This document shows, piece after piece, positions 1 to 4,544 of a stretch of 5,262 bases of DNA. How positions within the stretch are numbered: the stretch's first letter is position 1; every line of letters starts with the position of its first letter. Origin of the DNA: Eubacteriales bacterium (GTDB lineage Bacteria > Bacillota > Clostridia > Peptostreptococcales > Anaerovoracaceae); the NCBI GenBank assembly GCA_028680875.1, contig JAQUJQ010000124.1, forward strand, positions 1 to 5,262, written 5' to 3'. Under the pieces are notes generated by a model that saw nothing but the letters and a program-made list of their open reading frames with translations, ran no database searches and was not told where the DNA came from. A program made the position numbers and the translations under genes.

Positions 1-345
1 CCTGGAGTAAACCAAAAGCTCTGCCTTCAGCTGGCCGTAAATCTCATGGTTAATGAAGACATCCAAAACTCTGCCCCCTGCATCTACAATGGTATAGAGT
101 TCATCTCTGATTTCCTCATCACTGTGATAGATTTTAAAAATTCTTTGTACGCTATTATCCTGATCAAGAATATAACCTTTATTGGTTGATAAGATCTTAA
201 AGTCTGCTGCTCTTAACAAAGCAATATCTTGAACAATGATCTGGCGGCTTACATTAAAACCTTCAGCCAGAGTGTTTCCCGAAACAGGGTTTGTACTTCT
301 CTTTAATATGCGGATTAATTCTTGCCGTCTTCTTTCTCCCTTCAT
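1..345 (-). CDS. niaR: NiaR/YrxA-type nicotinate-responsive transcriptional repressor (3H domain), partial, C-terminus outside window
   Basis: Seen: an ATG at 345 opens a frame of 115 codons that runs off the left edge without a stop. A GGGGGA ribosome binding site lies 7 nt upstream. Residues about 5-58 form a winged helix-turn-helix of the HTH_11 type (RRRQELIRILK, then NVSRQIIVQDIALLRA, then a wing ending KGYIL). From about residue 68 the 3H domain begins, with KIYHSDEEIRDELYTIVDAG and DVFINHEIYGQL; His74 and His100 fit conserved histidines that give the domain its name. Known of the family: NiaR proteins are about 170-180 residues, bind nicotinic acid with a metal-containing 3H domain, and repress NAD synthesis and niacin uptake genes. 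Context: it is the last visible gene of nadA-nadB-nadC-niaR, 29 nt after nadC, so it probably represses its own operon through the palindrome ahead of nadA. About a third of the protein, including any remaining conserved histidines, is not visible. Confidence 0.88.
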   Translation of the reverse strand, partial: MKGERRRQELIRILKRSTNPVSGNTLAEGFNVSRQIIVQDIALLRAADFKILSTNKGYILDQDNSVQRIFKIYHSDEEIRDELYTIVDAGGRVLDVFINHEIYGQLKAELLVYSR

Positions 346-374
346 TATCCTGTCCCCCAAACCCTATTAATTAT

Positions 375-1232
375 TTAATCCAAAACCATCAGATTTTTCA
401 TAGAAAGATCCAGTATGGCTGAAGAATGGGTGACGGCTCCACAAGAAATATAATCTACTCCGATTTCTGTTAATGCCATAAGATCTTCTTTTGTCACGTT
501 ACCTGAGCATTCACTTTCTGCTCTGCCATTTATAATTTGAATGGCTTCTTTCATATCTTCGATATTCATATTATCCAGCATGATGATGTCGGCACCGGCT
601 TCTAAAGCATCCTCCAGCATCTCCCGGTTTTCCACTTCTACTTCTATTTTACAGACAAAGGGAACATACTCCTTTGCCAATCGTACCGCTTCCTTAACTC
701 CACCGGCTGCTGCAATATGATTGTCTTTTAATAAAACACCATCAGAAAGACTGAATCGATGATTGGTGCCGCCGCCCACTTTTACTGCGTACTTCTCAAA
801 GATCCTCATGTTGGGAGTTGTTTTACGGGTATCCAATAGCCGGGTTTTTGTTCCTTCTAATACCTTAACTAGTTTCCGGGTATGTGTTGCAATTCCACTC
901 ATGCGTTGTAAAAAATTCAAGGCAGTTCGTTCCCCGGTCAAAAGTGCCCTGACACTTGCTGTAACTATAGCCAAAAGATCTCCGGACTTTACCTCATCAC
1001 CGTCTTTAAAAAGAGCTTTCATTTCTGTTGTATCATCAAGTAGTTGAAACACTCTTTTAAAAACCTCTAAACCGGCGATTACACCATCCTGCTTGCAGAG
1101 AAGCTGAACCTGCCCCCTTTTATTTTCACTGATTACTGCGTTGGTAGTTATGTCTTCACCGGGAATGTCTTCTTTTAATGCATGTAAAATTAAATCATCT
1201 CCGTTAACTATCATTGTAGTAAAACTATTCAT
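375..1232 (-). CDS. nadC: Nicotinate-nucleotide pyrophosphorylase (quinolinate phosphoribosyltransferase, decarboxylating)
   Basis: Catalyses quinolinate + PRPP to nicotinate mononucleotide + CO2 + PPi, the step at which the de novo pathway joins general NAD synthesis; cytosolic. The 285-residue length is normal for the family. Visible motifs in order: EDIPGEDITT (21-30); ERTALNFLQRMSGIATHT (101-118); TRKTTPNMR (135-143), with basic residues Arg136 and Lys137 in the substrate-binding segment; the GGGTNHR loop (153-159); LLKDNH (167-172); KIEVEVEN (195-202); IMLDNM (217-222); and ISCGAVTHS (262-270). These cover the whole alpha/beta-barrel PRTase fold. The usual TTPG is TTPN here (Asn141), a small departure. 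Its ATG overlaps the nadB stop as ATGA, implying translational coupling; the AAAGGG ribosome binding site is about 11 nt upstream, inside nadB. Transcribed from the nadA promoter. Identification is secure from the motifs and operon context. Confidence 0.97.
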   Translation of the reverse strand: MNSFTTMIVNGDDLILHALKEDIPGEDITTNAVISENKRGQVQLLCKQDGVIAGLEVFKRVFQLLDDTTEMKALFKDGDEVKSGDLLAIVTASVRALLTGERTALNFLQRMSGIATHTRKLVKVLEGTKTRLLDTRKTTPNMRIFEKYAVKVGGGTNHRFSLSDGVLLKDNHIAAAGGVKEAVRLAKEYVPFVCKIEVEVENREMLEDALEAGADIIMLDNMNIEDMKEAIQIINGRAESECSGNVTKEDLMALTEIGVDYISCGAVTHSSAILDLSMKNLMVLD

Positions 1233-2515
1233 ACGTTATTTTCCCTTTCTATTTCATCTAAGATCAGTTGCTTATACTCTTGCTGCAATTGGGTTAAATT
1301 GTCATATCCTTCCCAATTCACCGTAGATTTCAATTCCGGCAAAGGCTGATAGGCATCTGCAATATTTCCGGCAGCCCTTTTTGCAAAAACGAGGCTTTCA
1401 AGCAGAGAATTGCTGGCCAGCCGATTGGCTCCATGAACTCCGTTGTGGCTGGTTTCCCCTACTGCGTACAGCCGGTTCATCGATGTTTTGCTATTCAGGT
1501 CAACCTCTATCCCACCCATTAAATAATGTTGTGCGGGGGTAACCGGTATGGGTTCCTTAGTCACATCATACCCTTCTTCTAAACAATGCCGATAGATATT
1601 GGGAAACCGTTTTTTTATCATACTGCTTCCCATAGCAGCCATAGAAAGCCATACATGCTCGCTCCCCTCAATCTTCATTTGCTTTCGTATCTCTTTGGTC
1701 AACACATCCCGCGGTAAAAGTTCGTCGACAAAACGTTCCATTTTTCCGTTATAAAGTAAGGCCCCTTCCCCTCGTACCGATTCTGAAATCAAAAAACGTC
1801 TTCCTGACTTTTTGGAATAAAAGGTTGTAGGATGTACTTGGATGTAATTTATGTTCCGGACTGCAATATTGTGCTTTATAGCTATTGCTATGGCATCACC
1901 GGTTAAATGCCGGTAATTTGTGGAATGTTCAAACAATCCGCCCAATCCTCCACTTGCCAATACAACATAATCCCCTTCAAGTGCACTCACTTCACCGGCC
2001 GGGTTACACAAGACAACCCCTGCACAGTTGTTCTCATGGCAAAGCAGATCAATCATGGTTGTCTCCTCCAAGATTGTTATGTTATCTCGTTTTCTTACAT
2101 GAGCCAAGAGTTTACTTGTAATTTCTTTTCCGGTTAAATCTTTATGATGTAAGATTCGTGCGGTGGAATGAGCTCCTTCTCTGGTATAGGAAAACTTGCC
2201 ATCTTTTTGATCAAACTCTACACCGAAGGATACCATGTCCCGAATGATTTCAGGAGATGTTCTGATCATCACGTCAACTGCAGACTGCCTATTTTCATTA
2301 TGGCCGGCCTTCATGGTATCTTCAAAGAAAGAATCATAATCCTGCTCATCTTTAAGAGTACAGATTCCTCCTTGAGCAAGAAAAGAATCACTGTGATCTA
2401 CAGCTTTTTTAGTTAGCATTACAATCTTTTTTTCACGAGGCAAATTTAATGCACAGAAAAGACCTGCCACGCCTGTACCCACGACAATGACATCTGTTTT
2501 TTTCATGTTTTCCAT
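1229..2515 (-). CDS. nadB: L-aspartate oxidase (FAD flavoprotein), short form
   Basis: Oxidises L-aspartate to iminoaspartate, which NadA uses; the family can reduce O2 or fumarate, and fumarate is the likely acceptor in an anaerobe (inference). Visible: the N-terminal FAD Rossmann motif VVGTGVAGL (11-19), SFLAQGGI (44-51), TREGAHSTARILHHKDLTG (111-129), HPTTF (228-232), LISESVRGEGALLYN (242-256), PRD (268-270), PVTPAQHY (324-331) and HGANRLASNSLLE (361-373). By motif matching, the active-site residues of E. coli NadB have counterparts here: Glu113, His228, Arg269, His330 and Arg365. At 428 residues it is about 100 shorter than E. coli-type enzymes and lacks most of the C-terminal helical domain. 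All catalytic segments are intact, so this looks like a short lineage form rather than a truncation. Met1 is chosen because AGAGG (complement of 2524-2528) lies 8 nt before it; a second ATG is only 3 codons later. It follows nadA by 13 nt and overlaps nadC by 4 nt. Confidence 0.97.
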   Translation of the reverse strand: MENMKKTDVIVVGTGVAGLFCALNLPREKKIVMLTKKAVDHSDSFLAQGGICTLKDEQDYDSFFEDTMKAGHNENRQSAVDVMIRTSPEIIRDMVSFGVEFDQKDGKFSYTREGAHSTARILHHKDLTGKEITSKLLAHVRKRDNITILEETTMIDLLCHENNCAGVVLCNPAGEVSALEGDYVVLASGGLGGLFEHSTNYRHLTGDAIAIAIKHNIAVRNINYIQVHPTTFYSKKSGRRFLISESVRGEGALLYNGKMERFVDELLPRDVLTKEIRKQMKIEGSEHVWLSMAAMGSSMIKKRFPNIYRHCLEEGYDVTKEPIPVTPAQHYLMGGIEVDLNSKTSMNRLYAVGETSHNGVHGANRLASNSLLESLVFAKRAAGNIADAYQPLPELKSTVNWEGYDNLTQLQQEYKQLILDEIERENNV

Positions 2516-2528
2516 GTTGTTTTCCTCT

Positions 2529-3434
2529 TTACTCCGCTAATTCCAGCATATTTGCAAGTGCATAAAATGCTTTCTGACGCAATGTCTCATCCAGTTCCAC
2601 TTGATGCTGCATCTTTTCCAACGTATCTGCCACTTTTTGAAGGGTGATTTTTTTCATATCTATACAGCTTTTACCTTTACCCACTAAGTGAAAAACTTTA
2701 TTGGGGTTTTTCTGCTTTAATTTATATAAAATACCCGGTTCGGTGCATATAATAAATTCCCCTTCATGAGTAGTGGCATATTCAATTATACCTGAAGTGC
2801 TTCCCACATAATCGGCTAATGTAAGAACATCCCAGGTGCATTCCGGATGAGCCAATACCTTTGCATCTGTATGGATATTCCGTGCCCGTTTTACCGCCTC
2901 TGCGGTAATTCCCGTATGAACATGACAGTAGCCATCGCTAAATATGAAGTTCTTATCCGGTATAAATCGTGCCACATAGCGGCCTAAATTGGCATCCGGA
3001 ATAAAATAAATGTTTTTTTGCGGTAACTTATTAATTATTTTCAGTGCATTAGATGATGTCACACAAACATCAGAATAAGCTTTGATCTCTGCAGTAGAAT
3101 TTATATAGCAAACCACTGCCAAGTCTTTGTATTTATTTTTGACTGATTGAATATTTTTTATCTTAGCCATATGTGCCATCGGGCAATCTGCCGAGGCATC
3201 CGGCATAAGAATGGTCTTCTCCGGGTTTAAAATCTTTGCGCTTTCACCCATAAAAGAGACACCGCAAAAAACGATTATCCTATTTGGTATTTTTGTGGCA
3301 ATCTTACTGAGATAATAAGAATCACCCACATGATCTGCAAGGGCTTGTACATTTTCTTCAGTATAATAATGAGCTAATATGACAGCATCCTTTTCTTTTT
3401 TCAGTTCTTGAATTTTACTCGTAATCGAATTCAT
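2529..3434 (-). CDS. nadA: Quinolinate synthase A ([4Fe-4S] enzyme)
   Basis: Condenses iminoaspartate with dihydroxyacetone phosphate to quinolinate; cytosolic and oxygen-sensitive because of its [4Fe-4S] cluster. The 301 residues match the short archaeal/Thermotoga/clostridial class. Visible: ILAHYYTEENVQALADHVGD (19-38), IVFCGVSFMGESAKILNP (54-71), DASADCPMAHM (79-89), CYINSTAEIKAYSDV (109-123), the TSSNA stretch (126-130), SDGYCHVH (166-173), HPECTWDV (196-203), CTEPGI (230-235) and SCIDMKKITL (256-265). By comparison with the three-fold repeat of the family, the cluster ligands should be Cys84, Cys170 and Cys257, spaced 86 and 87 residues apart as expected. His22, Tyr24, Tyr110, Asn112, His173, His196 and Glu198 fit known substrate-binding positions. 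First gene of the operon: the ATG at 3434 has a GGAGG site (complement of 3441-3445) 6 nt upstream. Expression is expected to fall under NiaR repression. Confidence 0.97.
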   Translation of the reverse strand: MNSITSKIQELKKEKDAVILAHYYTEENVQALADHVGDSYYLSKIATKIPNRIIVFCGVSFMGESAKILNPEKTILMPDASADCPMAHMAKIKNIQSVKNKYKDLAVVCYINSTAEIKAYSDVCVTSSNALKIINKLPQKNIYFIPDANLGRYVARFIPDKNFIFSDGYCHVHTGITAEAVKRARNIHTDAKVLAHPECTWDVLTLADYVGSTSGIIEYATTHEGEFIICTEPGILYKLKQKNPNKVFHLVGKGKSCIDMKKITLQKVADTLEKMQHQVELDETLRQKAFYALANMLELAE

Positions 3435-3440
3435 TTGCTT

Positions 3441-3445
3441 CCTCC
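3441..3445 (-). promoter_or_regulatory. Ribosome binding site of nadA
   Basis: On the minus strand this reads GGAGG, followed by AAGCAA and the ATG of nadA. It is a near-perfect anti-16S match at 6-nt spacing and fixes the nadA start. Confidence 0.85.
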
Positions 3446-3467
3446 ACTTGAATTACCCTTAATAAGC

Positions 3468-3496
3468 AATATAGCATAGTCATTTACAGTTGACAA
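3468..3496 (-). promoter_or_regulatory. Sigma-A type promoter of the nadABC-niaR operon
   Basis: Reading the minus strand, TTGTCA (complement of 3491-3496) is separated by exactly 17 nt from TATATT (complement of 3468-3473). The -10 element is preceded by TGC, giving an extended -10 (TGn). Transcription would start near position 3461, leaving a leader of only about 27 nt before the nadA ATG, too short for a riboswitch. The -35 hexamer lies inside the 19-bp palindrome at 3490-3508, so a repressor bound there would block RNA polymerase. This is a prediction from sequence only. Confidence 0.75.
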
Positions 3497-3508
3497 GACA
3501 CTTGTCAA
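3490..3508. promoter_or_regulatory. Putative NiaR operator, perfect 19-bp palindrome
   Basis: Seen: TTGACAAG-ACA-CTTGTCAA, with 8-nt arms that are exact reverse complements around a 3-nt centre. On the minus strand it reads TTGACAAGTGTCTTGTCAA, which resembles the GTGTC-centred palindromes I recall for NiaR/YrxA sites in Firmicutes (from memory, not checked). Inference: this is the operator for the repressor encoded at the end of the same operon. The site covers the -35 element of the nadA promoter. It ends 42 bp before the -35 of the candidate promoter for the divergent regulator gene, so it is not obviously shared. Confidence 0.78.
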
Positions 3509-3550
3509 TACTAAATAGCAGGAGTTAATTTTCTAAATTATCCCAATATA

Positions 3551-3579
3551 TTGACTATTCGGGTAAGATTCGTCATACT
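3551..3579 (+). promoter_or_regulatory. Candidate promoter of the LuxR-type regulator gene
   Basis: TTGACT (3551-3556) is followed after 17 nt by CATACT (3574-3579), each matching consensus at 4 to 5 of 6 positions. Transcription would start near 3586. The overlapping TATAAC at 3579-3584 is too far from the -35 to be its partner. The -35 overlaps the 10-bp palindrome CAATATATTG. Moderate support only. Confidence 0.45.
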
Positions 3580-3581
3580 AT

Positions 3582-3610
3582 AACGAGGCGGAGATGTTTC
3601 CTGCCTCGTT
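3582..3610. repeat. Perfect inverted repeat / hairpin in the regulator leader
   Basis: AACGAGGC (3582-3589) and GCCTCGTT (3603-3610) are exact reverse complements around a 13-nt loop; a G-T wobble and one more G-C pair can extend the stem. It is not followed by a T run on either strand, so it is not a standard terminator. The left arm carries GAGG and the loop carries an ATG (3594) in frame with the regulator's ancestral N-terminus, so it may be an RNA structure affecting initiation or a DNA operator just downstream of the promoter. Confidence 0.55.
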
Positions 3611-3740
3611 GAAACGCACAGAGGTATATGCATTGTTATCACAAACTGAATGGGAAAAAATAAATGAATTGGTTTAAGAAATAAACCTGATTAAAGATAT
3701 TACCAAGCTAAGAAAGGTTTTTTTATCCCTTCTTAGCAGT
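3594..3740 (+). pseudogene. N-terminal segment of the LuxR-type regulator, interrupted by an in-frame TAA
   Basis: The reading frame of the downstream regulator continues upstream through this stretch and is open back to a stop at 3564-3566, except for one TAA at 3675-3677. Two starts are possible: ATG 3594 (GAGG 5 nt upstream, within the hairpin) and TTG 3633 (AGAGG 8 nt upstream). From TTG 3633 the translation is (M)LSQTEWEKINELV, stop, EINLIKDITKLRKVFLSL, then SSL leading into VNFDFADFYLND. The charged, helical character is continuous on both sides of the stop, and no frameshift is needed, so one base change (for example TAT or TAC to TAA) explains the interruption. An alternative is a sequencing or assembly error at 3677. 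Between the TAA and 3741 there is no ATG, GTG or TTG in this frame. Confidence 0.7.
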
Positions 3741-4421
3741 TTGGTCAATTTTGACTTTGCTGATTTTTATTTAAACGACACAAAAGCCGTTGGCAAGATC
3801 CTTTTGGTGGACCCGGTGGTTGTCAGTCGGTATTCTCAATCTTTTAACCAAAGATTTATGATGGAATATGACAAATATTATGGACAAATCGACTATGTAA
3901 AGTGGGTTTTTTCAAGTCAGGAGTCCGTCGTTTACAGAGATTCCGATCTTATTGACCATGAAATGCGGACAAAAAGTGCCTTTTACTTGGACTACCTAAA
4001 ACCGGCGGGATTGATCAATGTCGCCGGAATCAGCATAGCGGTAAATGGATCATGTGTAGGCGCAATGACTTTATACCGAACAGAAAAAAACGGAGACTTT
4101 ACCGATAGAGACCTTTACATACTCAAACAATTACTACCCCACCTTCAGAATAAGTTTATGGAAGAGTATGAAGAAATTGAATCAATTATTCATAAAAATG
4201 GTTTTAACTTATTAAGCCGCATTTATAAACTTACAAAAAGAGAAATGGAAATAACCGAATTATTATATAATGGAAAGAGCAATAATGAAATCAGTCACCA
4301 ACTTTCTATCAGTGTAAATACGGTAAAAAAACACATCAGCAATATTTTTAATAAACTTGGCGTAGATAGCCGCTCCCAGCTAATTAATTTTCTAATCACA
4401 AATTGCAAAGAAGTATTATAG
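3741..4421 (+). CDS. LuxR/GerE-type helix-turn-helix regulator, probably N-terminally cut by a nonsense codon
   Basis: The intact 226-codon part begins at a TTG with no ribosome binding site (CCCTTCTTAGCAG precedes it), so this start is doubtful; the natural start is probably at 3594 or 3633, upstream of a TAA. Residues 163-220 are a clear C-terminal LuxR/GerE DNA-binding domain: LTKREMEITELLYNGKSNNE (164-183), then ISHQLSISVNTVKKHISNIF (184-203), NKLGV and SRSQLINFLI. Residues 1-140 look like a GAF/PAS-like sensor region, with FDFADFYLND (4-13), VVYRDSDLI (63-71), FYLDYLKPAGL (81-91) and DFTDRDLYILKQLLPHL (119-135). No response-regulator receiver domain is visible, so it is not a standard two-component regulator, and no ligand can be named. 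It lies divergent from the nad operon and just ahead of a ureohydrolase gene, which is a possible target. It may be non-functional, expressed by weak reinitiation, or intact if the stop is an error. Confidence 0.75.
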   Translation: MVNFDFADFYLNDTKAVGKILLVDPVVVSRYSQSFNQRFMMEYDKYYGQIDYVKWVFSSQESVVYRDSDLIDHEMRTKSAFYLDYLKPAGLINVAGISIAVNGSCVGAMTLYRTEKNGDFTDRDLYILKQLLPHLQNKFMEEYEEIESIIHKNGFNLLSRIYKLTKREMEITELLYNGKSNNEISHQLSISVNTVKKHISNIFNKLGVDSRSQLINFLITNCKEVL

Positions 4422-4425
4422 GACT

Positions 4426-4442
4426 AACACTAAAGTAGTGTT
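4426..4442. repeat. 17-bp palindrome, copy 1, upstream of the ureohydrolase gene
   Basis: AACACTA-AAG-TAGTGTT has perfect 7-nt arms around a 3-nt centre. Its reverse complement matches copy 2 at 4455-4471 at 15 of 17 positions. It begins 5 nt after the regulator stop codon. Confidence 0.65.
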
Positions 4443-4475
4443 GTGCAATATTAAAATACTACTTTAGTGTGTTTT
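4427..4475 (+). terminator. Probable intrinsic terminator of the regulator gene
   Basis: ACACTAAAGTAGT (4427-4439) pairs perfectly with ACTACTTTAGTGT (4458-4470), and the stem can gain a G-U and two A-U pairs inward, leaving a 12-nt loop. A short T run (4472-4475, then AATATT) follows. The stem is strong, but the T tract is weak and the stem is AT-rich, so termination may be inefficient. The same bases could instead be paired operator sites. Confidence 0.5.
4455..4471. repeat. 17-bp imperfect palindrome, copy 2, inverted relative to copy 1
   Basis: AATACTACTTTAGTGTG differs at 2 of 17 positions from the reverse complement of copy 1. The centres of the two copies are 29 bp apart, close to three helical turns. 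It ends 18 nt before the -35 of the ureohydrolase promoter. Confidence 0.6.
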
Positions 4476-4488
4476 AATATTCTGAATA

Positions 4489-4517
4489 TTGAGTTAATAT
4501 AATAGGACAGATAGAAT
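4489..4517 (+). promoter_or_regulatory. Candidate promoter of the ureohydrolase gene
   Basis: TTGAGT (4489-4494), a 17-nt spacer and TAGAAT (4512-4517) form a good sigma-A type promoter, with a start near 4524 and a leader of about 21 nt. An overlapping alternative is TTAATA (4474-4479), 18 nt, then a perfect TATAAT (4498-4503). The palindrome AATATT-CTG-AATATT (4476-4490) overlaps both -35 regions. Which promoter is used cannot be told from sequence. Confidence 0.55.
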
Positions 4518-4529
4518 TTATTATGGTAT

Positions 4530-4536
4530 AAGGAGG
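4530..4536 (+). promoter_or_regulatory. Ribosome binding site of the ureohydrolase gene
   Basis: AAGGAGG lies 8 nt before the ATG at 4545. It is a full-strength Gram-positive Shine-Dalgarno sequence and fixes the start. Confidence 0.88.
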
Positions 4537-4544
4537 TTTTTAAC

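Larger units (their letters stand above)
3509..3632. other. Spacer between the nadA operator and the LuxR-type gene
   Basis: This AT-rich stretch holds no complete gene. It contains two short AT-rich palindromes, TAATTT-TCT-AAATTA at 3526-3540 and CAATATATTG at 3544-3553, both low in information. It also contains the candidate regulator promoter (3551-3579), the hairpin at 3582-3610, and in-frame potential starts for the interrupted regulator. Confidence 0.6.

Noticed and set aside
763..1326. Plus-strand open frames opposite nadC and the end of nadB
   Set aside because: They lie antisense to strongly conserved genes, lack ribosome binding sites that I can see, and translate to low-complexity sequence without motifs.
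1885..2416. Plus-strand open frames opposite nadB
   Set aside because: Antisense shadows of a gene with complete catalytic motifs; no recognisable domain.
3435..3467. Riboswitch or attenuator in the nadA leader
   Set aside because: The predicted leader is only about 27 nt, too short for a structured element, and a protein operator explains the control.
3526..3540. AT-rich palindrome TAATTT-TCT-AAATTA as an operator
   Set aside because: Six-nucleotide AT-only arms are expected by chance in such AT-rich spacer, and no second copy was seen.
3582..3610. Intrinsic terminator
   Set aside because: No T run follows the stem on either strand, and no gene ends here.
3655..3660. Frameshift at the A6 run as the cause of the regulator interruption
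   Set aside because: The same frame gives sensible protein before and after the run (EWEKINELV, then EINLIKD), so a point nonsense change is the simpler explanation.
3675..3677. Programmed readthrough or recoding of the TAA
   Set aside because: TAA is not a selenocysteine or pyrrolysine codon and no stimulatory signal is evident.
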